Below are positions 1-6,865 of a DNA stretch of 12,426 nucleotides, one piece after another (position 1 is the first letter of the stretch; each line of letters begins with the position of its first letter). The notes below the pieces were generated by a model, which had not been told where the DNA came from, made no database searches, and worked only from the letters and a program-made list of their open reading frames with translations. The stretch spans positions 1-12,426 of the forward strand of contig JADZFI010000127.1 of assembly GCA_020850025.1 (NCBI GenBank). Direction: 5' to 3'. This DNA comes from Saprospiraceae bacterium (GTDB lineage Bacteria; Bacteroidota; Bacteroidia; Chitinophagales; Saprospiraceae). A program made the translations under genes and the position numbers.

Positions 1-2195
1 AGGCCTTTCTGCCAGGCGTAGAAGTGCATGGACGAGAGTTTGGCGAACGTAGGCGCTTCCATAAACACATTGAGCGACTGGCTCTGGCAGATGAAGGCGC
101 CACGGTCGGCACTCATGTCGATGATCACTTTCTGACTGATCTCGTAGGCGGTTTTGTACACGTCGCGTACTTCCTGCGGGATGTCTTCAATGCCCTGGAT
201 GGAGCCGTTGGCGGCCATGATGGCTTCGCGCATTTCTTCGTTCCACATGCCCAGGCGTACGAGGTCGCGCATGAGGTGTTTGTTCACCACAATGTGCTCG
301 CCCGCCAGTGTGCGGCGCGTGTAGAGGTTGGAGGTGTATGGCTCGAAACATTCGTTGTTGCCCAGGATCTGGCTGGTAGACGCCGTTGGCATAGGCGCTA
401 CGAGCAGTGAGTTGCGCACACCTACTTTTTTCACGCGCTCGCGGAGGCTGTCCCAATCCCAGCGATTGGATGGCGTTACGCCCCAGAGGTCAAACTGGAA
501 CATGCCTTTGCTCATAGGCGAGCCTTTGAAGGTCTCGTAGGTGCCGTGTTTCTCGGCCTGGTTGGCAGATTCGGTTACGGCCGCGAAGTAGATGGTTTCA
601 AAAATGTCTTTGTTCAGTTGCTTGGCCGCATCGCTGTCGAACGCCATACCCATGAGGATGAAGGCGTCGGCCAGGCCCTGTACACCCAAACCGATGGGGC
701 GGTGACGCATGTTGGAGTTGCGCGCCTCAGGGATTGGGTAGTAGTTGATGTCGATCACCTTGTTGAGGTTGCGCGTGGCCACCTGGGTGATTTCGTACAA
801 CTTTTGGAAGTCGAATTTGCCGTTGGAAATGAATTTCGGCAGGGCAATGGAGGCCAGGTTGCACACCGCTACCTCGTCTTTGGAGGTGTACTCAATGATC
901 TCGGTGCAGAGGTTGGAAGAGCGGATGGTGCCCAGGTTTTGCTGGTTGCTCTTCATGTTGGCGGCGTCTTTGTACAGGATGTACGGGGTGCCGGACTCAA
1001 CCTGACTTTCCAAAACGGCGTTCCACAGATCGCGGGCTTTGACGGTTTTGCGCGCGCGACCTTCTTTTTCGTACTGCTCGTACAGGGCGTTGAATTTGGC
1101 GCCGTACACATCAAACAGGCCCGGTGCTTCGTTCGGATCGAAGAGCGACCAGTCTTTGTCGTCTTTTACACGTTCCATGAACAAATCGCAGATCCAGAGG
1201 GCGTAGAAGAGATCGCGGGCGCGCATTTCTTCTTTACCGTGGTTCTTTTTCAGTTCCAGGAACTCAAAAATATCGGCGTGCCATGGCTCGAGGTACACCG
1301 CGAAGGCACCTTTGCGTTTGCCGCCGCCCTGGTCTACGTAGCGGGCAGCATCGTTGAATACACGCAGCATCGGGATGATGCCGTTGGAGGTGCCGCCGGT
1401 GCCTTTGATATAGGAGCCTGTGGCGCGTACGTTGTGGATGCTTAGGCCGATACCGCCGGCGCTCTGGGAAATGAGTGCGCAGCGCGACAGGGTTTCGAAA
1501 ATACCGGCAATGCTGTCTTCCGTGATGCTGAGCAGGAAGCAGGAGGAAAGCTGTGGCTTGGGTGTGCCGGCGTTGAAGAGCGTTGGCGTGGCGTGGATGA
1601 ACCAGCGCTCGCTCATGAGGTTGTAGGTTTCGATGGCCGCTTCGATGTCTTCACCGTGAATACCCACGGCTACGCGCATGAAGAGGTGTTGCGGGCGTTC
1701 CACCACTTTGCCGTTCATGCGCATGAGGTAGGAGCGCTCCAGGGTTTTGAACCCGAAGTAATCAAATTCGAAATCGCGGTCGAAAATGATGGCGGAATCC
1801 AGTTTGGACTTGTGTTTTTGCACAATCCGGTTGGTTTCTTCGCTTATGAGGCCTGCGCGATCGCCTGTTTTTGGATCAACGTAGTTGTAGAGTTCTTCCA
1901 CCACCTTGGAGAAGGATTTTTCTGTTTCCTTGTGGAGGTTGCTCACGGCGATACGGGCAGCCAGCAGGGCGTAGTCCGGGTGGATGGTAGCCATGGTAGC
2001 GGCGGTTTCAGCCGCCAGGTTGTCGAGCTCCACGGTGGTCACGCCGTCGTACAGGCCCATGATCACCTTTTTGGATACTTCGATAAGGTTGACGTAGTTG
2101 GTATCCAGTCCGTACGTCATTTTGCGGAGGCGCGCCGTGATCTTGTCGAACGACACTTCCTCTTTTCGGCCATCGCGTTTGATTACTTGCATCAT
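1..2195 (-). CDS. nrdA: Ribonucleoside-diphosphate reductase class Ia, alpha (large) subunit, C-terminus cut by window edge
   Basis: Large catalytic subunit of class Ia ribonucleotide reductase, which reduces ribonucleoside diphosphates to deoxyribonucleotides in the cytoplasm together with NrdB. The frame stays open from an ATG ATG pair at 2195 to the left edge (731 codons); the second ATG is an alternative start. An N-terminal ATP-cone (about residues 2-95, opening MQVIKRDGRKEE) is the allosteric activity site. Seen catalytic residues are Cys219 (in SSCFLL), Asn428-Cys430-Glu432 (in NLCTEI) and Cys445 (in VAVCNLAS). These sit one residue later than human RRM1 C218/C429/C444, so this is a eukaryote-like alpha subunit rather than the E. 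coli type. The APMPTASTSQILGNNE loop is also intact. The visible end (SMHFYAWQKG) lies just before the expected Tyr-Tyr radical-relay pair and the C-terminal redox cysteines, so roughly 60 or more residues are missing. nrdB lies on the same strand 4.7 kb upstream. The 251-base gap upstream is AT-rich with no convincing promoter. Confidence 0.97.
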   Translation of the reverse strand, partial: MMQVIKRDGRKEEVSFDKITARLRKMTYGLDTNYVNLIEVSKKVIMGLYDGVTTVELDNLAAETAATMATIHPDYALLAARIAVSNLHKETEKSFSKVVEELYNYVDPKTGDRAGLISEETNRIVQKHKSKLDSAIIFDRDFEFDYFGFKTLERSYLMRMNGKVVERPQHLFMRVAVGIHGEDIEAAIETYNLMSERWFIHATPTLFNAGTPKPQLSSCFLLSITEDSIAGIFETLSRCALISQSAGGIGLSIHNVRATGSYIKGTGGTSNGIIPMLRVFNDAARYVDQGGGKRKGAFAVYLEPWHADIFEFLELKKNHGKEEMRARDLFYALWICDLFMERVKDDKDWSLFDPNEAPGLFDVYGAKFNALYEQYEKEGRARKTVKARDLWNAVLESQVESGTPYILYKDAANMKSNQQNLGTIRSSNLCTEIIEYTSKDEVAVCNLASIALPKFISNGKFDFQKLYEITQVATRNLNKVIDINYYPIPEARNSNMRHRPIGLGVQGLADAFILMGMAFDSDAAKQLNKDIFETIYFAAVTESANQAEKHGTYETFKGSPMSKGMFQFDLWGVTPSNRWDWDSLRERVKKVGVRNSLLVAPMPTASTSQILGNNECFEPYTSNLYTRRTLAGEHIVVNKHLMRDLVRLGMWNEEMREAIMAANGSIQGIEDIPQEVRDVYKTAYEISQKVIIDMSADRGAFICQSQSLNVFMEAPTFAKLSSMHFYAWQKG

Positions 2196-2446
2196 GTGAT
2201 TCGAATTGTTATGTTGATGGTGGTTGTTTTTTAAGTGTTTTCGAGTTAGATTATTTGAAGTTTAGCATTTGGGTTGATGTCTACCATGGTTGATTGAGCA
2301 ACTTTATGAAAGAATAAAAATCAAGTTTAAAACCCATAAGGTTAGGTCGCATTTGGTTTAAAAGTTACCCATGTATCATAATGAGTTACATTTTTCATAT
2401 TTTTCAGATAGTTGAATGCGTTCAGGGGCCGTAGGCTTACGCAAAT

Positions 2447-3280
2447 TTAGTCAATATTCCAATAAGCGTCTCTATTCCCATCAAATAAGTCGTCAAATAA
2501 GTCATCATCATTATATTGGTCAGGTTCATCGTAATAATCTGATTCATCATGTTCGCCGATTCCGATGCCATGGTTTCCCAATCTGTTATGATAGTCTTCG
2601 CTATTTTCGCGAAGAGACTCATTGTTTAATCGATGACAGTATTTCATAAGTCTATTATACATCCTCTCTGCTATTTCCCATTTATCAATTTCGTAGAATT
2701 TATAAATAAATCCTTTGCGCAGATGCTCTTGTGAGATACTATTAAATCCTAACAGTCCTCTCCCCATTGCTTCATTTCTATTTAGAAATACGTCAACAGT
2801 TGTAGTCAAAAGCCTTATATTGTGAATAGGGTCGTAAGACTCAACCAGAGAAACCCGAAAAGTCTTATCATAATATTCTAGTAACTTATCTTGAAGTTTG
2901 CTTATGATTTTTTTTTCACAGCTCTCAAAATCAGTCATTTCTTGAAGTGAATGACAGGGGTACATGTTTAAGAACTTATATCTTTCCTCCTCTGATACCC
3001 TTAAAAAATAATTATACGGTGGATAATCTTTGAGCGCATCATAAAAACCAACCTTAAGGATTAATGTAAAATTTGGTTCAAAAGCCACTTGATGCCAATA
3101 AAAATTGATAACTCCCTTTAATTCTTCATTTACAAAATCAAATATATCATTTTTAAATTTATCAATATTTAAGTTGGAAATGCTATCCAATAGTTGAAAA
3201 TCATACTCTATGGAAGCATGATCAAATTTCCCATCCAAATTAACAATTGACTTTATTGATTTCGCCTTTAATAAGTTCAT
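2447..3280 (-). CDS. Hypothetical protein with Asp-rich acidic C-terminal tail
   Basis: I do not recognise this 277-residue protein. It has no signal peptide and no hydrophobic segment long enough for a membrane helix, so it is probably cytoplasmic. The body is rich in Phe, Tyr, Asn, Lys and Glu. The last 45 residues or so become very acidic (HDESDYYDEPDQYNDDDLFD and following), which is typical of a disordered or protein-binding tail. The ATG at 3280 is followed by a basic start (MNLLKAKSIKSI). G+C is about 30% in a sampled line, against 55-58% in nrdA, so it belongs to an AT-rich block and may have been acquired. It lies 224 bases downstream of the 82-residue gene and 251 bases upstream of nrdA, with no tight operon spacing on either side. 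A single-copy regulatory, immunity or adaptor protein would fit, but nothing in the sequence selects among these. Confidence 0.8.
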   Translation of the reverse strand: MNLLKAKSIKSIVNLDGKFDHASIEYDFQLLDSISNLNIDKFKNDIFDFVNEELKGVINFYWHQVAFEPNFTLILKVGFYDALKDYPPYNYFLRVSEEERYKFLNMYPCHSLQEMTDFESCEKKIISKLQDKLLEYYDKTFRVSLVESYDPIHNIRLLTTTVDVFLNRNEAMGRGLLGFNSISQEHLRKGFIYKFYEIDKWEIAERMYNRLMKYCHRLNNESLRENSEDYHNRLGNHGIGIGEHDESDYYDEPDQYNDDDLFDDLFDGNRDAYWNID

Positions 3281-3504
3281 TGTATTGGTGTATTTTACTT
3301 AAATTCTTATCCGTTGGAATTAGAAATTTTATTTGGGTGATGTTTTATTCACTCAACCAAATATTGAGTATAGTCAAACCCTTAAGACTTGTTATTCTAA
3401 ATAAGATGTAGTTTCATGCGTCAAACCAGTCCGATTTAGATTTCTTTATGTCGATTGTTTTAATTCAAAAGGTGATAAAAAACTGATCATGGTTGCATTC
3501 GCAT

Positions 3505-3753
3505 TTACGCATATTCAAACACCTCCATAGGTAAAAAAATTGCATCATCTAATTCTCTTCTCAATATCGCCATCCTTGCCGAACTTATTAAAAATCCATT
3601 AACAATTGGAGTGCATTCAATTGCAGAGTCACCCAATTTCCCCCAATGCCCAAGAGGAGTATCAGCGATTCGTACGGCGTACCATCTTCCAGTAGCTTTT
3701 TCTTTTACTACTGAAAAAATATTGGGATCGAAATAGAGCTTAGAAGTTGGCAT
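3505..3753 (-). CDS. Small hypothetical protein (82 aa)
   Basis: Unrecognised 82-residue protein. The ATG at 3753 opens MPTSKLYFDPNIF; the stop is at 3505-3507. It reads as a small soluble alpha/beta protein with alternating hydrophobic strands (YFDPNIFSVV, RWYAVRIA, GFLISSARMAILRREL) and a hydrophobic, acidic end (FLPMEVFEYA). It has no signal peptide, membrane helix or cysteine cluster; its only Cys is in the middle. It sits alone in AT-rich DNA, 74 bases after the coiled-coil membrane protein and 224 bases before the 277-residue protein, all on the same strand. The strand-rich sequence and sensible amino-acid mix support a true gene. It could be an immunity-like or accessory partner of a neighbour, but that is only a guess from size and position. 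Confidence 0.65.
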   Translation of the reverse strand: MPTSKLYFDPNIFSVVKEKATGRWYAVRIADTPLGHWGKLGDSAIECTPIVNGFLISSARMAILRRELDDAIFLPMEVFEYA

Positions 3754-3827
3754 TTTTTAATTGATCATGTTTGGTTGTTGATTATTGTGTACCTGGCATC
3801 TCAACTTTCTTCAATTAATCACAAAGG

Positions 3828-4844
3828 CTACTCTTTGTTGCTCTTGATGATTTCAATGATTCTTGTCGGAAATTCTGATTCATTTTCATTGGTCATATAG
3901 CCGGTTGGCTGATTTGAAAAAATTGTTCGAGTTGCCTCAAGTAAAACTGCATTTTTAGTTTGCGAGTCATCTCCTGCTGCTTTTGCAAAGGTTTCAAACG
4001 TATTTAAAGCATTCTGGCGATGCCTATTTAACAGTGCATTATGCTTATGAGCCTTGTAGTTTTTCAAACAAAGATTTAAGCTGTAAAATAATGCAGTGAT
4101 AATCAACACCTTGGAAACAGTTACATTAATCAACATTAATGTATTTGTCTGCACCATTTCATTCATTCCAACCCGTATAAATCCACCCCCTGCAAGCATT
4201 AATAAAACCAAAACCCCAAATACCCGCCACAACCATTTTCCTGCGCTGTTTTCAAAATAATCTGACTCTTCAGCAAAAACCTTTGAATACTGAGAAACCC
4301 CAATAGTACCAGCTGCTTTTCTGGAACTCTCAAGCAATTCATTGATTTGGTTTAGCATTAATGTCCCAGATTTAACCATCTCCTCCTTTTCCTTCTTTAA
4401 CTCTTCGAGTGACTTTTTGACTGCATTACTAGAGTCCTTTCGTTTGTTCTCCTTAGTTTCTATATTGAAGAAACTAACAACTGGCTGAGCCGCTTCAAAC
4501 AAATCTCCAAATGCCTTTGAGATGGATATAATTAGCTGATCTCGCTGCTGCTTTGGATTATTTAACCCTGTTACACTGAATTTTTGAATCTGATCAAAAA
4601 GACTAGCCAAGTGATTAATTTGCTCTGACAACGCTTTCAACTGTTTTTCAGGCAATAGGGGTAGTTTTTCAACTTCCATTAATTTTAAAAAGTTCAACAC
4701 CTTTTCAAACAGATCTGCCCCTTCTGAAAAATTCAACTCTCGTCCAAGTTCTTCTTTTCTTTGAAGGCTATCTACAGAAAATGTAGATAGCTTTTCTAAG
4801 TTTTGAGTTATTTGCTCAATAAACAATTCCGTGTTATTTTTCAT
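3828..4844 (-). CDS. Coiled-coil inner-membrane protein with two transmembrane helices
   Basis: A 338-residue protein with no signal peptide. The N-terminal half (about 1-130) is helical and cytoplasmic-looking. Residues 139-175 are rich in Lys/Glu with heptad-like spacing, a probable coiled coil. Two hydrophobic segments follow at about 204-223 and 239-259, joined by a short loop, which makes a membrane hairpin with both long ends in the cytoplasm. After the second helix comes a basic stretch (263-276, with HKH and NRHRQN) and an amphipathic segment containing TFETF (282-286), then a conserved-looking tail around 298-316 (AVLLEATRTIFSNQPTGY). This C-terminal arrangement resembles a motif I recall from other uncharacterised bacterial membrane proteins, but I cannot name the family. 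The two-helix hairpin plus helical arms is also the shape of some membrane effectors; no partner nuclease, cyclase or NTPase is visible. G+C is near 28-30%. The start at 4844 is an ATG 31 bases after the preceding gene, so the two are probably co-transcribed. Confidence 0.82.
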   Translation of the reverse strand: MKNNTELFIEQITQNLEKLSTFSVDSLQRKEELGRELNFSEGADLFEKVLNFLKLMEVEKLPLLPEKQLKALSEQINHLASLFDQIQKFSVTGLNNPKQQRDQLIISISKAFGDLFEAAQPVVSFFNIETKENKRKDSSNAVKKSLEELKKEKEEMVKSGTLMLNQINELLESSRKAAGTIGVSQYSKVFAEESDYFENSAGKWLWRVFGVLVLLMLAGGGFIRVGMNEMVQTNTLMLINVTVSKVLIITALFYSLNLCLKNYKAHKHNALLNRHRQNALNTFETFAKAAGDDSQTKNAVLLEATRTIFSNQPTGYMTNENESEFPTRIIEIIKSNKE

Positions 4845-4875
4845 ATGATTCTTGGAGTTTTATTTGAACTTTGAT

Positions 4876-5217
4876 TTATCTATTAAATCCCCAGATCGCA
4901 AGTCCGGTGAAAATGATCAATCCGAGCCAGACCAGTAGATAAATCCTTCCTACGCGCGCATTTCCGGTTTTATTGAGGTACAATGAGGTTAAAATAATCC
5001 ACAACAGGGTTACGGCAATCAGCATTTCCGGTGCTACTTTTAATGCTGATAGTAATCGGGTAACAAGTCCTCCAGCCACTACACTGATGAGGATGATCAT
5101 GGCTGCCGGTTGTGTTGGTGTTTTTTGCATGGTTTCAAATATGACCGCCCCAATGGGGCTTTTTGTTGGCCTTCGGCCCGTGTAAATCTCAAGCTCAACG
5201 CCTCCCTCGTCAATCAT
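4876..5217 (-). CDS. Small membrane protein with three predicted transmembrane helices
   Basis: Unrecognised small integral membrane protein of 113 residues from the ATG at 5217, or 84 residues from an internal ATG at 5130 (MQKTPTQPAAMI). Counted from the internal start, hydrophobic segments lie at about 10-28, 35-53 and 66-82, ending in GFNR. The start is unresolved: the 29-residue extension (MIDEGGVELEIY...) has no hydrophobic content and its DNA contains two back-to-back hairpins (5147-5159 and 5168-5178), which looks more like a leader than coding sequence. Neither start has a strong Shine-Dalgarno, as is usual in Bacteroidota. It lies 28 bases (or 115 with the short start) after the secreted 202-residue protein and 31 bases before the coiled-coil membrane protein, so it may be made with the latter. 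Its function is unknown; the size and helix count resemble small structural or accessory membrane proteins. Confidence 0.62.
   Translation of the reverse strand: MIDEGGVELEIYTGRRPTKSPIGAVIFETMQKTPTQPAAMIILISVVAGGLVTRLLSALKVAPEMLIAVTLLWIILTSLYLNKTGNARVGRIYLLVWLGLIIFTGLAIWGFNR
5147..5178. other. Two adjacent GC-rich hairpins near a gene start
   Basis: GCCCC-AAT-GGGGC (5147-5159) is followed on the plus strand by five T (5160-5164) and then by GGCC-TTC-GGCC (5168-5178). The first hairpin plus T-run has the form of an intrinsic terminator for plus-strand transcription, although no plus-strand gene ends here. On the minus strand the pair lies between two possible starts of the small membrane protein, where it could act as a leader structure. 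Confidence 0.35.
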
Positions 5218-5245
5218 GTAATCATAGACTCTTCAATCATGTATT

Positions 5246-5854
5246 TCAATTCCCTTCAATCGCTTTCCGCACTTCTTCCGGCACAACGGTTTCGTATATG
5301 AGCATCTGCATGTCGGATCCTTCGCCTCTTTCCTTTCGTTTGTCTTCCAGCATATACCAGCGTTTGGCGCCGGGTTCCTTCACTGCAATGAGGTTTTTGT
5401 TTTTGAGGGTCAGCAACATGGTTGATTCTCCTTCCATTTTCACGTTTTCGCTGCCAAACTCCCGCTTCATAATAGGGATGAGCAGTTTTTTAAAGCCTTC
5501 TTCCCCTTTGAGTTCCATTCTCATGCTGCCGGTATAAGGTACCATAGCCCAGTGGTAAGGGCCGGCTTGCTTGATTTTGACCTTTTTTTTCGGACCGATA
5601 TCCAGGCCGGTCAGCTCAATTTTCATGTACTCATTATCCATGGATTGCAACATGGTTGCCTTGAGCGAATCAAAGGGAACGATGTCGAACATCCTGGGCG
5701 ACATGAACATAAAGCTGCTGTCGAAATTCATAGCCAGGGTATACTTGCGGTAATCCTCCAGGTCGCGCTGCAGCGATTGGGCAAGTTCCTTTTTGCTTTG
5801 CGCCTGCAAGCCACTTAGCGTGAAAAGAATCAGAAGAGAAAGAACAAATCTCAT
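5246..5854 (-). CDS. Secreted/periplasmic hypothetical protein (202 aa)
   Basis: I chose the ATG at 5854 because it opens a clean signal peptide (MRFVLSLLILFTLSGLQAQ, cleavage likely after the AQ region near residue 18-19). A longer in-frame start at 5968 would run through the tandem CCGT repeat and overlap the upstream lipoprotein gene. The mature protein begins with a charged helix (KKELAQSLQRDLEDYRKYTL) and goes on to mixed alpha/beta sequence with many Met residues and Lys/Glu-rich stretches. There is no lipobox, no membrane helix after the signal, and no known catalytic motif. The first 70 mature residues recall cystatin/NTF2-like small secreted proteins common in Bacteroidota, but this is a loose impression, not a family assignment. 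The gene lies 100 bases downstream of the lipoprotein gene on the same strand. The upstream leader (about 5856-5913, read on the minus strand) is almost entirely A and C. Confidence 0.85.
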   Translation of the reverse strand: MRFVLSLLILFTLSGLQAQSKKELAQSLQRDLEDYRKYTLAMNFDSSFMFMSPRMFDIVPFDSLKATMLQSMDNEYMKIELTGLDIGPKKKVKIKQAGPYHWAMVPYTGSMRMELKGEEGFKKLLIPIMKREFGSENVKMEGESTMLLTLKNKNLIAVKEPGAKRWYMLEDKRKERGEGSDMQMLIYETVVPEEVRKAIEGN

Positions 5855-5914
5855 TTCGAGTGTTTGCGTTTTTGAGTGTTTGGGTGTTTGAGTTGGCGTT
5901 GGGTTGGGGTTTTT

Positions 5915-5958
5915 GGCCGTAAACCGTCTACCGTAGGCCGTCCACCGTAAGCCGTCAA
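5915..5958. repeat. Tandem heptamer repeat (CCGTNNN x6)
   Basis: CCGT occurs at exactly seven-base steps at 5917, 5924, 5931, 5938, 5945 and 5952. At a larger scale these form three 14-base units (5915-5928, 5929-5942, 5943-5956), each with two CCGT cores. The array starts at the stop codon of the lipoprotein gene (it overlaps the TGA at 5955-5957) and ends before the A/C-only leader of the next gene. It may be an intergenic repeat family or a phased protein-binding array. Confidence 0.8.
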
Positions 5959-6389
5959 TATTTAGCACAAAAGCTGCCTGCTTCTACGGTGAGTCCTTCG
6001 GAGGGGATACTGAAGAAAAAGGTGCCTTTGATGATTTTATTGGTGGTATCGTGAACGGTAATCGTTAACTCTCCTGTTTCTGCCTGAAAAGCTCCCGGAG
6101 CAACAACAATGGAGTGTAGAAATACGCCGGTTTGCAACTGGTAGGTCCCTGTTGTTACATCCATGGGCACCTGTATACCTATTTCTCTTACTTGTCCAAA
6201 ATTTGCTTTTGCCTGTATGGTAATATTTCCTCCAACACCAAAACTAAATCCCGTTACCTCTTCTGCCTGCCAAAAAACGTTGTTGATATCTGCTTCGAGG
6301 AAGTTGGCTTCGCAACTTTTGTCGAGCTTGTCTTTGCAGGCAAGTCCGGTGAGCAGCAAGAGGGTGAGCAGGAGGGCTGGTGTTTTCAT
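5955..6389 (-). CDS. Small lipoprotein, possibly DUF6252-like
   Basis: A 144-residue exported protein. The N-terminus MKTPALLLTLLLLTGLAC is a lipoprotein signal peptide with Cys18 as the likely lipidated residue; the box GLAC is looser than the E. coli consensus but usual for Bacteroidota. The Lys/Asp run after the Cys (KDKLDK) may favour transport to the outer membrane. The mature part is beta-rich: FLEADINNVFWQAEEVTGFS, then strands such as NITIQAKANF and IGIQVPMDVTTGTYQL, and a closing strand pair. The pattern of a short 'inserted strand, Trp, then GTY.L' recalls DUF6252-type small beta-sandwich lipoproteins; I give this as a tentative match. Cys26 and Cys141 could form a disulfide. The start codon at 6389 lies six bases from an inverted-repeat block that fills the whole upstream gap. 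Confidence 0.85.
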   Translation of the reverse strand: MKTPALLLTLLLLTGLACKDKLDKSCEANFLEADINNVFWQAEEVTGFSFGVGGNITIQAKANFGQVREIGIQVPMDVTTGTYQLQTGVFLHSIVVAPGAFQAETGELTITVHDTTNKIIKGTFFFSIPSEGLTVEAGSFCAKY

Positions 6390-6395
6390 GTTTTT

Positions 6396-6492
6396 TACCG
6401 CAGAGGCGCTGAGGCGCAGAGTTTTTTTTTACCTCAGAGGCGCTGAGGCGCGGAGTGTTATTTCTCTGCGCCTCTGCGTCTCTCTGCGGTAA
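6396..6492. repeat. GCAGAGGCGC-type inverted repeat filling the intergenic gap
   Basis: The left arm 6396-6421 (TACCGCAGAGGCGCTGAGGC and on) and the right arm 6464-6492 (CTCTGCGCCTCTGCGTCTCT and on) are imperfect reverse complements. Between them lies a third, directly oriented copy (6431-6454) after a run of ten T. The block spans almost all of the gap between the DUF1508 stop (6498) and the lipoprotein start (6389), so RNA from the minus strand would fold into a long stem that may stop or pause transcription. It resembles dispersed intergenic repeats of this 'gcagaggcgcagag' kind. Confidence 0.85.
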
Positions 6493-6497
6493 ATCAT

Positions 6498-6833
6498 TTA
6501 TGCCGCAGTTTCGTCGTCCACCGTGGCGTCTGCTGCGTTTGTTTTAACGGATTCGATACCGTTATCGCGGCCGGCTTCGCTTTCGTACATCTGGCTGGAG
6601 CCGATCACCTGGTGGTTGGCGGCTTTCAGGTTGAAGTAGAATTTTCCGTTGGAAGATTCTTTGCGATCGTAGCGGGCATCGTCGCCGGCGTTGTTGCGAA
6701 CGGATTCAATGCCGTTCATGCAGGCAGCTTTGGTGGAGTAGCCTTCGCTGCTGAGGATCACCTGGCCGTTGCCGGCTTTCAGGTTGAACTGGAATTCGCC
6801 GTTAGAGCGGGTGGAAACAACAAATTTTCCCAT
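6498..6833 (-). CDS. DUF1508 (YegP-like) protein with two tandem repeats
   Basis: A 111-residue soluble protein made of two DUF1508 units. Unit one covers about residues 11-49 (NGEFQFNLKAGNGQVILSSE and on, ending NGIESVRNNA) and unit two about 62-100 (NGKFYFNLKAANHQVIGSSQ and on, ending NGIESVKTNA), 51 residues apart. Each keeps the F-x-F-N-L-K-A...Q-V-I-x-S-S...NGI-x-S-V pattern of the family. The C-terminal tail (101-111) is acidic. The cellular role of YegP/DUF1508 proteins is not established; they are small cytoplasmic proteins often found as two-repeat dimer-like folds. The gene starts 32 bases after the nrdB stop on the same strand, so it is probably co-transcribed with nrdB. Whether that spacing reflects a role in RNR biology is open. 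Confidence 0.93.
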   Translation of the reverse strand: MGKFVVSTRSNGEFQFNLKAGNGQVILSSEGYSTKAACMNGIESVRNNAGDDARYDRKESSNGKFYFNLKAANHQVIGSSQMYESEAGRDNGIESVKTNAADATVDDETAA

Positions 6834-6865
6834 GATTCAGGTGTATTTGTTTTAAGTGTTATGGT

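Noticed and set aside
546..1445. Long plus-strand open frame opposite nrdA
   Set aside because: It is the antisense shadow of a clearly conserved nrdA reading frame; its His/Val/Gly-rich translation has no family features.
5246..5968. Longer start for the 202-residue secreted protein
   Set aside because: The extra 38 residues are encoded by the CCGT tandem array and the A/C leader, would overlap the lipoprotein gene, and would bury the signal peptide.
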